DNA of 64,000 nt from Planctomycetota bacterium (GCA_016190145.1 JACPRD010000214.1:1-64000), one strand, 5' to 3'. Positions 15,401-24,367 are shown, counted from the first letter of the stretch. The notes: a model not told the origin generated them from the letters alone. Numbers and translations: made by a program.

Positions 15401-15683
15401 GCGATCCGAGGGCGTCGGAGTACGCCGAGGCCTTGCTGCCCGCCTGATCGGACGTCGTATTTTCCTGCGAAGTGGTTTTCGCGCCGGCGATCCGCTCCGA
15501 GGCTTCCATCAGCGTCTCGAGGTCGCTGTCGTCGAGGAAGCCCTTCTTGAGCATGATCACGGCGAGCGGCAGCTGGCGCGAGGATTTGGCCTGCTCCTCC
15601 AGGCACTGGCGGAGCTGGCTCTGGGAGATGATCCCGCGCGAGACCGCGAGGCGGCCTATCGTCTGGTCTTTGTCCGCGGCCAT
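12474..15683 (-). CDS. Giant repetitive membrane protein with MshEN-like N-terminus
   Basis: The 1069-residue protein has no recognised catalytic domain. Residues 1-65 (IGRLAVSRGIISQSQLRQCL...) resemble the MshEN/GspE N-terminal domain, and the same pattern starts the PilB encoded at 19260. About residues 190-420 are three and a half copies of a roughly 69-residue unit (VSVTSGLVDTSALPDLDDEPAP...). Ala/Pro/Glu-rich low-complexity sequence follows. Then come some 100 residues of KVDEV-type repeats and a single C-terminal membrane segment (LLVVLVLFLLLVGGAAAALFF) before a basic tail. It lies 12 bp after ppdK in one unit. A tail-anchored scaffold or c-di-GMP-responsive adaptor is possible but speculative. 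Confidence 0.75.
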   Translation of the reverse strand: MAADKDQTIGRLAVSRGIISQSQLRQCLEEQAKSSRQLPLAVIMLKKGFLDDSDLETLMEASERIAGAKTTSQENTTSDQAGSKASAYSDALGSLISSGEHPSVGGAKGPPRTRPVETPGTGMGIAAMADALDTPVKPRTSKATQGTEAYLSDALKAMDSIETAPPEKGLKGAQAKKSAAPPPEEDDGAPAKIEKVSIGSGLVDTSALPDLDDEPAPPPKKKPAADEDMVVPAKKKAAPAEDAPVVGKKKAPKEDDGPAEIERVSVTSGLVDTSALPDLDDEPAPPPKKKKPAADEDMAVPPKKKAAPAEDAPVVGKKKAPKEDEAPAEIERVSVTSGLVDTSALPDLDDEPAPPPPKKKPAADEEMAVPPKKEAAPAEDAPVVGKKKAPKEDDAPAEFERVSVTSGLVDTSALPDLGDDEEASSAPAEAPSEATSEAPVAEAAKQPSTEEFLSETVKAMTTEAPPASEPVAEAPAPAPEPAPAAEPAPAPEPAPPAVEPAPAPVEPSPAAVAAVKELDARPDFEFQIIAPPSDHFAAVKLPAVEAAAEPPAPVEPEPAEAHGADVEPVELAVERVEEEVEELKPVAEAPAAAVPELKPMEEPAEVKPLDEPAEVEPIEDAVEVEAIEEAAEVEPIDDVTEVEPIPEAPPAAPADAKARIAMLVVPAAAVEELKPIEEAEVLEELKPIQELETVGDLKPIAEDASSNAPFEEVAPAAEEPPAASAPMEEVVPVVEPAAPLVATVVASPAAAVAASPVESSIAPQTAEFGPGWMSEPARAAAGPSPGTAVVEPPAPAKEEGPVPVTEPQPVEGAPVDGAGIAGLPAAELRAPEGEGTGRVEEVSAIVKVEPTAGIEKVDEVKTLDKVDEVEKVDEVRTLDKVDEVKTADKVDEVETADKVDEVEKVDEVKTADKVDEVDKVDEVKTLDKVDEVDKVDEVKTLDKVDEVDKVDEVKTLDKVDEVDKVENVLESPTDAAAAEALASKEKPAGEAPAEPAATDKAAAPAAEKEAAPKKRGKGLLVVLVLFLLLVGGAAAALFFLPEASLREYMKKAGVPKDAQEKVLQLKPKK
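12786..13121. repeat. In-frame KVDEV tandem repeat tract
   Basis: A 45-bp DNA unit encoding K-V-D-E-V-K-T-L-D-K-V-D-E-V-D and shortened variants (EKVDEV, TADKVDEVE) repeats across this span inside the giant protein gene. Unit length stays a multiple of 3, so copy-number change keeps the frame. The repeats are nearly identical at DNA level, which points to recent slippage or unequal exchange. Confidence 0.85.
14430..15110. repeat. In-frame ~207-bp tandem repeats
   Basis: Three full units and a partial fourth, each about 68-69 codons, encode GLVDTSALPDLDDEPAP, a PKKKPAADED-type linker and EDAPVVGKKKAPKED. Copies differ by a few substitutions and by one Pro or Lys codon in the P/K run. Confidence 0.85.
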
Positions 15684-15695
15684 GTGGGGTCCAGT

Positions 15696-18470
15696 TTACC
15701 TCCGGGTTCCCGCCATCCGTTTGCCTTTCTTGGTCGCCGGCTTCCGGGCCTCCCCTCTGCGGGCGTCCTCGCGAAGGACCGCGTGGGCGGCGGCCAGTCG
15801 CGCGACGGGCACGCGGTAGGGGCTGCACGACACGTAGTTCAGGCCGGTGTCGTGGCAGAAGATCACGGTCTCGGGCTCTCCTCCGTGCTCGCCGCAGATC
15901 CCGCACTTGAGATCGGCGCGGACCGAGCGGCCGTTCTCGACCGACATCCGGACGAGCTGGCCCACGCCCGCTTTGTCGATGGTGACGAACGGGTCGTCGG
16001 GGAGGATCTTCGTCTTTTCCGACACGTAGAGCGGGAGGAACTTCCCGGCGTCGTCCCGGGAGTAGCCGAAGGTCATTTGCGTGAGGTCGTTGGTCCCGAA
16101 CGAGAAGAACTCGGCCTCCCCGGCCACCTCGGCCGCGGTCAGCGCGGCGCGCGGCACCTCGATCATCGTCCCGACCAGGTACTTCACCTTCACGCCCTCC
16201 TTCTTCATCACCTCGTCGGCCACGCGGCGCACGAGCGCCGCCTGGTGCTTCAGCTCGTTGACGTGCCCCACGAGCGGAATCATCACCTCGGGAACGACCG
16301 GCTTCTTCTCCTTTGCGCAGCGGCAGGCCGCCTCAAAAATCGCGCGCGCCTGCATCTCCGTTATCTCGGGATAGAGGATCCCCAGCCGGCAGCCGCGGAG
16401 ACCGAGCATCGGATTGAACTCATGAAGCTGCTCCACGCGGGCGAGGAGCGTCTCTTTCCTGGTGAGCTCCGGCCCTTTCTGGCCGCGGGCGTTCATCTCC
16501 GCGATTTCGACCATGAGTTCCTCGCGCCTGGGGAGGAACTCATGAAGCGGCGGGTCCAGCGTCCGGATGGTGACGGGGCGTCCGGCCATGGTCTTGAACA
16601 GGCCGTAGAAGTCGTCCCTCTGGAACCCGACGAGGCGTTCGAGGGCCGCGCGCCGGCCGGCCTCGTCGCCGGCCATGATCATCTCCTGGACGATCGGCAG
16701 GCGATCGGGGGCGAAGAACATGTGCTCCGTCCGGCAGAGCCCGATCCCCTCCGCGCCGAGCGCCACCGCGGCCTCGGCGTCTCGCGGGATGTCCGCATTC
16801 GCCCGCACCTTCAGGCGCCTCAGCCCGTCGGCCCACTTCATCAGGGCCGCGAAATTCTGCCAGGTCTCGCTCTTCGAGGGATCGAGGTTCCTGCGCATGA
16901 CCTCGAGGATGTCGCTGTCGCGCGTCGGAACGTCGCCGATCATCACCTCGCCGGTGGTGCCGTCGATCGAAACGTAGTCGCCTTCCTTGATCACCTTCCC
17001 GTCCACCGTGGCGCGCCGGTGCTCCTCGTCCACGACCACGGCGGTGCAGCCGACGACGCTGGGGCGGCCCATCTGCCGCCCGACGACCGCCGCGTGGCTC
17101 GTCCTGCCGCCTGTCGACGTCAGCACGCCCTTCGCCGCCGCCATGCCCTTGATGTCGTCCGGACAGGTCTCCGCGCGCAGCAGCACGACCCGCTCCCCGC
17201 GATCCTTCCACGCCACCGCCGTCGGCGCGTCGAATACCGCCTTCCCCGCCGCCGCCCCCGGGCTCGCGTTCAGCCCCTTCGCCACGGCCGGAAACTCCCG
17301 CCGCCGGAGCGGATCGAACACCGGGTGCAGCAATTGCTCGATCATCGCCGGCTCCACCCGCCCCACGGCCTCCTTCGGCGTGATCAGTTTCTCCTTCACC
17401 ATGTCCACCGCGATCTTGACCGCGGCGTGCCCCGTCCGCTTCCCGCTCCGGGTCTGCAGCATGTACAGCTTCTCGTCCTGAATCGTGAACTCGAAGTCCT
17501 GCACGTCGCGGTAGTGCTTCTCCAGCCGCGCCGTGATCTCCTTGAGCTGCCGGTAGGCCGCCGGCATCTCGTTCTCGAGCTCCGCGATCGGACGCGGCGT
17601 CCGGATGCCCGCCACTACGTCCTCGCCCTGCGCGTTCGTCAGGAACTCGCCGTAAAACTTCCGCTCCCCCGTCGCAGGATCGCGCGTGAATCCCACCCCC
17701 GTCGCGCTCTTCGGCCCCGTGTTCCCGAACACCATCGACTGCACCGTGACGGCCGTTCCGATCGAATCCGGAATCCGGTACATCCGCCGGTAGGCGATCG
17801 CGCGCTCGTTGTTCCACGACCGGAATACCGCGTCCCGCGCACCCCGCAACTGCGCCTTCACGTCCTGCGGAAACTCGTGTCCGGAATGCTCCTTCACCGC
17901 ACCCTTGAACGCCTCGACCAGCCCCTTCAAGTCCTCCACCGTCAGATCCGTGTCCGCCTTCGAGCCGCGCGCCTCCTTCTTCGCGCGCAATACCTTCTCA
18001 AATTGCTCTTTCTCGACGTCGAGCACGACATTCGAATACATCTGGATCAGCCGGCGGTAACAGTCCCACGCGAACCTCGGATTGTTCGCACGCCGCGCGT
18101 GCCCCTCCACCGTCTGGTCGTTCAACCCCAGGTTCAGGATCGTGTCCATCATCCCGGGCATCGAGAACTTCGCACCCGAACGGACGCTGACGAGAAGAGG
18201 ATTCTGCGGGTCGCCGAACCCCATCCCCGTGCTCTTTTCGACGCGCGCGAGCGCCGCCCACTGCTCGGGCTCGGCGTCCTTCGGGAAGCGGCGTCCGTTT
18301 TCATAGAAGCGGGTGCAGACTTCCGTGGTGATGGTGAAGCCGGGGGGCACCGGGATTCCCGCGTTGGTCATCTCCGCAACGCCCGCGCCTTTTCCTCCGA
18401 GCAGGTCCTTCATCCCCGCGTTGCCGTCCGCCCTGCCGTCCCCGAACCAGTAGACCGATTTGCTGGGCAT
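15696..18470 (-). CDS. ppdK: Pyruvate, phosphate dikinase
   Basis: Interconverts pyruvate + ATP + Pi and PEP + AMP + PPi. The 924-residue length fits the family (about 880-900). The N-terminal nucleotide-binding domain begins SVYWFGDGRADGNAGMKDLLGGKGAGVAEM. The phosphohistidine motif GGRTSHAAVVGRQMG lies around 460-475. The PEP/pyruvate-binding TIM barrel ends with CGICGEHGGEP and the catalytic Cys region. The ATG at 18470 is 1 base after the stop of the upstream lipoprotein gene. A longer upstream frame is only the antisense or overlap of that gene. The enzyme suggests PPi-linked, reversible glycolysis, consistent with the glucan phosphorylase at 41788. Confidence 0.96.
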   Translation of the reverse strand: MPSKSVYWFGDGRADGNAGMKDLLGGKGAGVAEMTNAGIPVPPGFTITTEVCTRFYENGRRFPKDAEPEQWAALARVEKSTGMGFGDPQNPLLVSVRSGAKFSMPGMMDTILNLGLNDQTVEGHARRANNPRFAWDCYRRLIQMYSNVVLDVEKEQFEKVLRAKKEARGSKADTDLTVEDLKGLVEAFKGAVKEHSGHEFPQDVKAQLRGARDAVFRSWNNERAIAYRRMYRIPDSIGTAVTVQSMVFGNTGPKSATGVGFTRDPATGERKFYGEFLTNAQGEDVVAGIRTPRPIAELENEMPAAYRQLKEITARLEKHYRDVQDFEFTIQDEKLYMLQTRSGKRTGHAAVKIAVDMVKEKLITPKEAVGRVEPAMIEQLLHPVFDPLRRREFPAVAKGLNASPGAAAGKAVFDAPTAVAWKDRGERVVLLRAETCPDDIKGMAAAKGVLTSTGGRTSHAAVVGRQMGRPSVVGCTAVVVDEEHRRATVDGKVIKEGDYVSIDGTTGEVMIGDVPTRDSDILEVMRRNLDPSKSETWQNFAALMKWADGLRRLKVRANADIPRDAEAAVALGAEGIGLCRTEHMFFAPDRLPIVQEMIMAGDEAGRRAALERLVGFQRDDFYGLFKTMAGRPVTIRTLDPPLHEFLPRREELMVEIAEMNARGQKGPELTRKETLLARVEQLHEFNPMLGLRGCRLGILYPEITEMQARAIFEAACRCAKEKKPVVPEVMIPLVGHVNELKHQAALVRRVADEVMKKEGVKVKYLVGTMIEVPRAALTAAEVAGEAEFFSFGTNDLTQMTFGYSRDDAGKFLPLYVSEKTKILPDDPFVTIDKAGVGQLVRMSVENGRSVRADLKCGICGEHGGEPETVIFCHDTGLNYVSCSPYRVPVARLAAAHAVLREDARRGEARKPATKKGKRMAGTRR

Positions 18471-18471
18471 G

Positions 18472-18972
18472 CTATCTCCGATGTCTGAAGTCCCTGTTTT
18501 CCGCGACTTTGTCCAGGTCGAAGAACTCGTCTTCCGGGATCCCGAAGAACTCCTGGAGCGTGAATGACACGAGCCACCGGCCATCTTCCTTTACGACGCG
18601 GAAGCTCTTCATTTCGTAGAGACCCGTCCCTGGATCCTTCGCCCGCAGAATGGCCACGGCGCTCTGTCCGTCTCTCTTCTCGATGGACGTCACGAGGACG
18701 GAGGTCGCGACGAGACGGCGATACCGTTGTCCCATCGACGTCATGTTGAAGGCGATCCAGAAGACCTGCGACGGGTACCGATCCCGCGTTTCGCGTGAGA
18801 GCGCTTCGTAGGCGCCGTCGTAGTCGTCCCTGGCCAGCGCGTCCCGGAAAGTGCCGTAACTGTCCTTCACGGTGGCGAATTCCGCGGGCGCGGCCTCCGT
18901 GGGTCCGGGGCCGGCAGCGCAGCCGGCGAGGACCGTCAGAAGGCTCAGGGCCAGGATGGAACGAACGGTCAT
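18472..18972 (-). CDS. Lipoprotein of unknown function, upstream of ppdK
   Basis: The 166-residue product has the lipobox LAGC at about 15-18 when started at the ATG at 18972. The mature part is one small domain (FRDALARDDYDGAYEALSRETRD..., SFRVVKEDGRWLVSFTL) of the NTF2/DUF4878-like shape, a cone-shaped alpha+beta fold with no catalytic residues. It is followed after 1 base by ppdK. Why a surface lipoprotein is coupled to a cytosolic enzyme is unclear. An 18-residue longer start lacks a signal peptide and is rejected. Confidence 0.7.
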   Translation of the reverse strand: MTVRSILALSLLTVLAGCAAGPGPTEAAPAEFATVKDSYGTFRDALARDDYDGAYEALSRETRDRYPSQVFWIAFNMTSMGQRYRRLVATSVLVTSIEKRDGQSAVAILRAKDPGTGLYEMKSFRVVKEDGRWLVSFTLQEFFGIPEDEFFDLDKVAENRDFRHRR

Positions 18973-19173
18973 CCGGCAGCCCTCATGAAAACAGTTCACG
19001 GCGAATCCGGGCGCGAAAGGTATCACGAGGTCTGGATGCCGTCAAATCAGGCGGACGGCCCGGCAGTATCCCTGCCGCCCCGAGGACCTTTCCGCATGCA
19101 ACTTCCAGCTTCCACGAAGCGGAATTATCCCCGAGATGGCGTCCCCTCCCGCAGCATCGCCCGCTTATCGAAT

Positions 19174-19202
19174 TTGACTTGCCCCCGAGCCCTGCTTAGA
19201 AT
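19174..19202 (+). promoter_or_regulatory. Sigma70 promoter of pilB-pilT
   Basis: TTGACT (19174-19179), a 17-base spacer and TAGAAT (19197-19202) make a near-consensus housekeeping promoter. Transcription would start near 19209, leaving a leader of about 50 bases before the pilB ATG. The 18973-19173 stretch upstream holds nothing else I can identify. Confidence 0.75.
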
Positions 19203-19259
19203 CCGGTGCTGCACTTCGGCGCCCCGACAACGCCTTCCAGGGAGATAAGCAGAGCACCC

Positions 19260-20975
19260 ATGGGCATCAACGAGCGAAAACCGCTTGGCAAGATCCTGGA
19301 AGAGATGAGGTTCTGCTCGGCGAAGCAGATCAAGGACGCCCTCAAGTATCAGCATGAGAACCCTGGCAAGAAACTCGGCGAGATCCTCGTCGAGCAGAAG
19401 ATCTGCGACTCGAAGCAGATCACCGAGGCCCTCGCGAAGCAGTTCAATCTCCCCTTCCTGCGCCTGGAGTCCCTCGAGGTCGAGCAGGAAATCATCCAGA
19501 TGGTTCCCAAGCAGGTGTGCGAGGACTACAAGATCTGCCCGGTCAAGAAGAACGGCCGCGGCATCACCGTCGCCATGAGCGACCCGCTCGACTTCTTCAC
19601 GCTCGACAACCTGCGGTTCATCCTCAATACCGACGTCGAGTGCGTCCTCGCCACCCGCGAGGACGTGGTCGAAGCCGTCGCGCGGCTGTACGGCGGATCG
19701 TCGGCGATGAAGGGACAATTCGACGCCGCGCTGGAAGAGCTGACGGCTTCCGCCGTCGCCGTGCGAAATCAGGAGGAGCTCGAGACGGGCGAAGAGGACG
19801 ACGCGCCCGTCATCCGGCTCGTGACGCTCATCATCGCCGAGGCGGTGAAGGCGCGGGCTTCCGACATCCACGTCGAGCCCATGGAGAAGAAGCTCCGGAT
19901 CCGGTACCGCATCGACGGCGTCTGCCAGGAGGTGGACTCTCCGCCGAAACGGCTCCAGGGATCCGTCCTGTCGCGACTCAAGATCATGGCGGACATGGAC
20001 ATCGCGGAAAAGCGCAAGCCGCAGGATGGCCGCATCAAGATCAAGGTGGGCGACTCCCACCTCGACATCCGCGTCTCGGCGCTTCCCGCCTCGCACGGCG
20101 AGTCGATCGTCATGCGGATCCTCGACAAGAAGACGGGCCTGATCGGGCTCGAAGAACTGGGCTTCCACTCGGCCGACTACAAGCGGTTCCACGACATCAT
20201 CAAGCGGCCGAACGGGATCTTCCTCGTCACGGGGCCGACGGGGTCCGGGAAGACGACGACGCTGTACGCCGCTCTCAAGGAACTGAACAAGCCGGACGTG
20301 AAGATCATCACGGCCGAGAACCCGGTCGAATACGTGTTGAGCGGGATCAACCAGGCGCAGGTGAAGGCCCACATCGGGTTCACGTTTGCGCGCATCATCC
20401 GCGCCATGCTGCGGCAGGCGCCCAACATCATCCTGGTCGGGGAAATCCGAGACAAGGAGACGGCGGAAATCGCGATCCAGGCGGCCCTCACGGGCCACCT
20501 CGTGTTCTCCACGCTCCACACCAACGACGCGCCCGGCGCCCTCACACGACTCCTGGACATGGGGGTCAAGCCCTTCCTCGTCGCGTCCTCCGTGCAGGCG
20601 ATCATGGGCCAGCGGCTCGTGCGGCGTCTCTGCCCCAACTGCAAGGAGCAGTTCACACCGGAGCCGGGCGAGCTCCAGGCGATCGGCGTGAAGCCCTCGG
20701 ACTGCGAAGGAAAGGTCTTCTTCCGGCCGACCGGCTGCGACCAGTGCAAGAACAACGGTTACAAGGGACGCCAGGCGATCTTCGAACTCATGGAGATGTC
20801 GCCGATCCTGCGCGACATGACGTTCCGCCGGGAGCCGACGCTGAAGCTGCGCGAGCAGGCCCGCATCGGGGGGATGACGACGCTCCTCGAAGACGGCGTC
20901 CGCAAGATCTTCGACGGGATCTCTTCGATCGGTGAGGTGCTCAACCTGGCGCGGCGCGAGGACATCACCTACTAG
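19260..20975 (+). CDS. pilB: Type IV pilus assembly ATPase PilB / GspE family
   Basis: Cytosolic motor ATPase that drives pilus extension (or type II secretion). Of its 571 residues, 1-150 are MshEN-type domains (LGKILEEMRFCSAKQIKDAL, then LGEILVEQKICDSKQITEAL). Walker A GPTGSGKT is at 325-332, an Asp/His box lies in LVFSTLHTNDAPGAL, and a zinc-binding CPNC...CDQC pair lies near 458 and 494. The ATG at 19260 starts directly into the MshEN domain. pilT follows 28 bp downstream, so extension and retraction motors share one transcript. No pilC, pilin or secretin gene is in the window. Confidence 0.95.
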   Translation: MGINERKPLGKILEEMRFCSAKQIKDALKYQHENPGKKLGEILVEQKICDSKQITEALAKQFNLPFLRLESLEVEQEIIQMVPKQVCEDYKICPVKKNGRGITVAMSDPLDFFTLDNLRFILNTDVECVLATREDVVEAVARLYGGSSAMKGQFDAALEELTASAVAVRNQEELETGEEDDAPVIRLVTLIIAEAVKARASDIHVEPMEKKLRIRYRIDGVCQEVDSPPKRLQGSVLSRLKIMADMDIAEKRKPQDGRIKIKVGDSHLDIRVSALPASHGESIVMRILDKKTGLIGLEELGFHSADYKRFHDIIKRPNGIFLVTGPTGSGKTTTLYAALKELNKPDVKIITAENPVEYVLSGINQAQVKAHIGFTFARIIRAMLRQAPNIILVGEIRDKETAEIAIQAALTGHLVFSTLHTNDAPGALTRLLDMGVKPFLVASSVQAIMGQRLVRRLCPNCKEQFTPEPGELQAIGVKPSDCEGKVFFRPTGCDQCKNNGYKGRQAIFELMEMSPILRDMTFRREPTLKLREQARIGGMTTLLEDGVRKIFDGISSIGEVLNLARREDITY

Positions 20976-21003
20976 TTCGGGTCACTTTTCACCGGGAGCG
21001 GAC

Positions 21004-22104
21004 ATGGCCGTCGAACTGAACAGGCTGCTGGACCTGGTCGTCGAGAAGAAGGCGAGCGATCTTCATCTGACGGTGGGAATGCCGCCGACGATCCGGCTTC
21101 ACGGGCATCTCCGGCCGCTCAAGCTGCCGATGCTGACGAACGAGGACACGGTGGCGTTCATGAGGTCGATCACCTCGGAGCGGCACCAGCAGGAACTGAA
21201 GGAACGCGGCGGATGCGACTTCGGTTTCGCGTACGAGCAGAAAGCGCGGTTCCGCGTTGCGGTGTACATGCAGAAGGGGCAGGTGGGGATCGCCTGCCGG
21301 TTGATTCCGACCAAGCTGCTGACGTTTGACGAGATCGGGCTGCCGCCGAGCGTGAAGAACCTGCTGTTCCGGCCGAGAGGCCTGATCCTGGTGACGGGGC
21401 CGACGGGTTCGGGGAAAACGACGACGCTCGCCACGATGATCGACTTCATCAACACCGAGGAAGACTGCCACATCATCACGGTCGAGGACCCGATCGAGTA
21501 CTTCCACAACCACAAGAAATCGATCATCACGCAGCGCGAACTGGGCGTGGACGTCGGGACGTTCAGCGAAGCGATCCGTCGCGCGCTGCGCATGGACCCG
21601 GACGTCGTGCTCGTCGGAGAAATGCGCGACCTCGAGACGATCCAGACCGCGATCACGGCGGCCGAAACGGGCCACCTCGTGTTCGGCACCCTGCACACGA
21701 CCGGCGCGGCGCGCACCATCAACCGCATCATCGACGCATTCCCGCAGGAGCAGCAGGAGCAGATCCGCGCGCAGCTGTCGACGTCGATCGTGGCGATCAT
21801 CTCCCAGGTGCTGCTGCCGCGCTGCGACAAGGACGGCATCATCGCGGCATTCGAGATCCTCATCATGACCTCGGCCGTCGAGCACCTCATCCGCGAAAAC
21901 CAGACGCACAAGATCGTGAGCGCCATCCAGACCGGCGCAAAACAGGGAATGATCCTGCTCGACGACTTCCTCTTCGACCTGTTCATCAAGAAGAAGATCG
22001 GTTTCCAGGAGATGATGCAGGCCGCGCAGCAGCCCAACGACCTGCAGCAGAAGGTGATGGAGTACACGCAGCAGCAGGCGGCTGCGGCGAGCCGGCAGAA
22101 GTAG
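21004..22104 (+). CDS. pilT: Pilus retraction ATPase PilT
   Basis: Hexameric ATPase powering pilus retraction and twitching. The 366-residue length is normal for PilT. It opens with LNRLLDLVVEKKASDLHLTVGMPP. Walker A GPTGSGKT lies near 132, the AIRRALRMDPDVVLVGEMRDLETI segment carries the Asp and Glu boxes, HLVFGTLHTTGAARTINRIID is the His box, and the C-terminal helix ends in a Gln/Ala-rich tail. It is the second gene of the pilB unit and is closed by the terminator at 22121-22157. Confidence 0.96.
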   Translation: MAVELNRLLDLVVEKKASDLHLTVGMPPTIRLHGHLRPLKLPMLTNEDTVAFMRSITSERHQQELKERGGCDFGFAYEQKARFRVAVYMQKGQVGIACRLIPTKLLTFDEIGLPPSVKNLLFRPRGLILVTGPTGSGKTTTLATMIDFINTEEDCHIITVEDPIEYFHNHKKSIITQRELGVDVGTFSEAIRRALRMDPDVVLVGEMRDLETIQTAITAAETGHLVFGTLHTTGAARTINRIIDAFPQEQQEQIRAQLSTSIVAIISQVLLPRCDKDGIIAAFEILIMTSAVEHLIRENQTHKIVSAIQTGAKQGMILLDDFLFDLFIKKKIGFQEMMQAAQQPNDLQQKVMEYTQQQAAAASRQK

Positions 22105-22120
22105 ACCAAGCGTATCGGGG

Positions 22121-22157
22121 GGGCGACCGGGCCACGCGCCCGGTCGCCCTTTTTTTT
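22121..22157 (+). terminator. Intrinsic terminator after pilT
   Basis: A perfect 12-bp stem, GGGCGACCGGGC / GCCCGGTCGCCC, has a 5-base loop and runs straight into eight T residues. It ends the pilB-pilT transcript just before the next lipoprotein gene. Confidence 0.92.
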
Positions 22158-22172
22158 GAAGCGGAGAACGGG

Positions 22173-24353
22173 ATGACGAGCGCATTTCCGGTCCGGACGA
22201 TCGCGGCGGCGGTTCTGGCGGCCCTTTTTGCGGCGGGGTGCGGGGACGGGAAGGGCGCCGCGAAGCCCGCGGATCCGGGAAAGATGGTGGTCGCCGAGGA
22301 TCCGGCGGGGGGCTATCGGCTGAAGGTTCCGGAGGGATGGACGCGGGTGGAGTTCCCGCGTTCGAACCCGCGGCGCCGCTGGTTCGCGGGGGCCTGGGCT
22401 CCGCCTACGCCGGGAATCGCGGTGGAGGGAATCTTCACGCATCTCATGGCGGCCAACGTGCCTGCCGCCGAATTCGGCGGGCGGATCGCCGGCGCGAGCA
22501 TCTCGACGCTCGAAAACCCGGGAAACTACGCGCTCGTGGCCGGAGGCCCGGCGACGGCGGCAGGAAAGCCGGCCTACAAGATCGAGGCCAGGTACGCTTC
22601 GCAACTCGGCGAGATCTTCGAGGCGTCGGCGTACGTCGAGGTCGGAACGGGCGTCGGCGTGGTGGTCACGTCCCGGGCCGCCGGGGCGGACGATGCGATG
22701 GCGCGGGCGCGCCTGGAGGCCGCGCTGGCGGGATTTGAATCCATCCCCCGCGAGATCCGCGCGGGCGTTCCCCACGCGTGGCCGGGAAAAATCAAGTTCA
22801 CTCCCCCGGCCGGATTCGATCCCGCGGGCGGGCCGGCGCCGCGAAGCGTCGTCGGGTTCTGCCTTGGACCGATCGACGGGGACAGGCAGGAGCTGGTTTC
22901 GATTCTGCTGCTGCCGACGGGGCCGAATCAGAAGAAAGTGGAAGGCGACCTGTTCGCCGCGGCCAGCCGGGGGCTCACCGGGGGAGAACCGGTCGAACTC
23001 TCGTTCGCGTCGGGGAAGGCGCGCGGTGTCCTCTATACCCCGAAGCCGGACGGCCCGCGCTATGAGACGGCGATCGCGGGGGGACTCCTGGGACAGGGGG
23101 ACGCGGCCATCGTCGTCCAGGCCGCGATGAATCCGCCCGGGCGGGCCTTGAAGCTGCTCCAGACCGTCGCCTCTTCACTCGAGTGGGTGCCGGAACCGTA
23201 CGCGCTGGAGAGCGTCGCCCGCGGGAAAACGGGGCAGCAGATCGTCCCCCTTCCCCGGGGCTGGGAAACCCGGGAAGAAAACGGCTGGATCGCGGCGGCC
23301 CGCTTCGAAACGCTCGAGTCCGACGGCCCCGGCGGCGAGCCGCGCCGCCAGACGATCCAGCAGGCGCAGGTGATGTTCGAAGAGGACGTCACGGGGTCGG
23401 AGAACCCGCTCGGGCGGGCGCAGATCATCGCGAAGACGGCGGATCCGAAGAAGGCTTCTCCGCTCGGCGCGGAGAACCTGACGCTGCCGGACGGCCGCCC
23501 CGCCGCCCGGCTCACGGTGCTCCTGGACGGGGCCGTGGACGTCCTCGCGTTCGCGCGGGTCTCGGCAGGCGCGATCGCGACCGTGCGCGTCGTCGGCGTT
23601 TCGGGATGCGCCCTGCAGTCGCAGACCCTGGCGCTCGACATCCTCGCCGGCGTCCGGTACGCGCGTCTCGAAGAGCAGGTGGCGCCCGCGGAGGACGTGG
23701 CGAAGCGGTCGCGGGAGGCTCTTGCCGGAATCGTCGAACGCGCGCGCGCTTCGGCCGGAGGGGAGGAGTGGTACGTGTTCGAGCAGGAAGGCAAGAACGT
23801 GGGGGGGGTCCGGGTCACCCTGCGGCCGGACGGGTCCTGGACGGACCGGCAGGTCCGCGTGGCCGGGAAGGCCTCGATCACCAATACGATCGAAGGAGCG
23901 CCCGGACGGACGGTGGAGACGGTCCGGATCGAGGGCCCGGAAAAATCCGAATGCGTGACGACGATCGAATCGACGGGAGACTGGGTGGACGTCAGGCGGA
24001 TCCCGGGAGGAGGCGCCGAGCGCACGGACCGGATCGCGCGGACCGACCTGTTCCTGCCGCCGGACGTCGCCGGCTCCGACCGCGTGTTCGTCGGTCTGGC
24101 CGGGGCCGGCGAGGGAACCTGGTCGTTCCAGGTCGTGACGGCGGGCGTGCTGGTGACCCGGTGGCAGGAGTTCCGGGTGAAAGGCGAGGAAGAAATCGAA
24201 ATCGCGGGCGGCAAGGTCAGCGCCCGGCGCGTCGAGGTCGGCGCCAGTACGGTGGTCTGGGTCGCGGACGGGCGCGTGGTACGCGCCGACGGAAGCGGCT
24301 ACGTGCGGAGAATCGAGAAGCCCGAGGTGGTGAAGGAGTTCTTCAAGGATTGA
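22173..24353 (+). CDS. Large lipoprotein of unknown function
   Basis: The 726-residue product begins with an export signal and lipobox (AALFAAGC) near 16-23. The mature protein seems to have three PsbP/DUF-like modules in which a short amphipathic strand precedes a 'P-x-G-W/F' turn: VPEGWTRVEF near 51, FTPPAGFDP near 208 and VPLPRGWETRE near 357. A strand-rich C-terminal half follows, with no catalytic motif. I do not recognise a named family. It starts 16 bases after the pilT terminator, so it must have its own promoter, and none is evident. Confidence 0.7.
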   Translation: MTSAFPVRTIAAAVLAALFAAGCGDGKGAAKPADPGKMVVAEDPAGGYRLKVPEGWTRVEFPRSNPRRRWFAGAWAPPTPGIAVEGIFTHLMAANVPAAEFGGRIAGASISTLENPGNYALVAGGPATAAGKPAYKIEARYASQLGEIFEASAYVEVGTGVGVVVTSRAAGADDAMARARLEAALAGFESIPREIRAGVPHAWPGKIKFTPPAGFDPAGGPAPRSVVGFCLGPIDGDRQELVSILLLPTGPNQKKVEGDLFAAASRGLTGGEPVELSFASGKARGVLYTPKPDGPRYETAIAGGLLGQGDAAIVVQAAMNPPGRALKLLQTVASSLEWVPEPYALESVARGKTGQQIVPLPRGWETREENGWIAAARFETLESDGPGGEPRRQTIQQAQVMFEEDVTGSENPLGRAQIIAKTADPKKASPLGAENLTLPDGRPAARLTVLLDGAVDVLAFARVSAGAIATVRVVGVSGCALQSQTLALDILAGVRYARLEEQVAPAEDVAKRSREALAGIVERARASAGGEEWYVFEQEGKNVGGVRVTLRPDGSWTDRQVRVAGKASITNTIEGAPGRTVETVRIEGPEKSECVTTIESTGDWVDVRRIPGGGAERTDRIARTDLFLPPDVAGSDRVFVGLAGAGEGTWSFQVVTAGVLVTRWQEFRVKGEEEIEIAGGKVSARRVEVGASTVVWVADGRVVRADGSGYVRRIEKPEVVKEFFKD

Positions 24354-24367
24354 GGAGGGTCGGCGTT

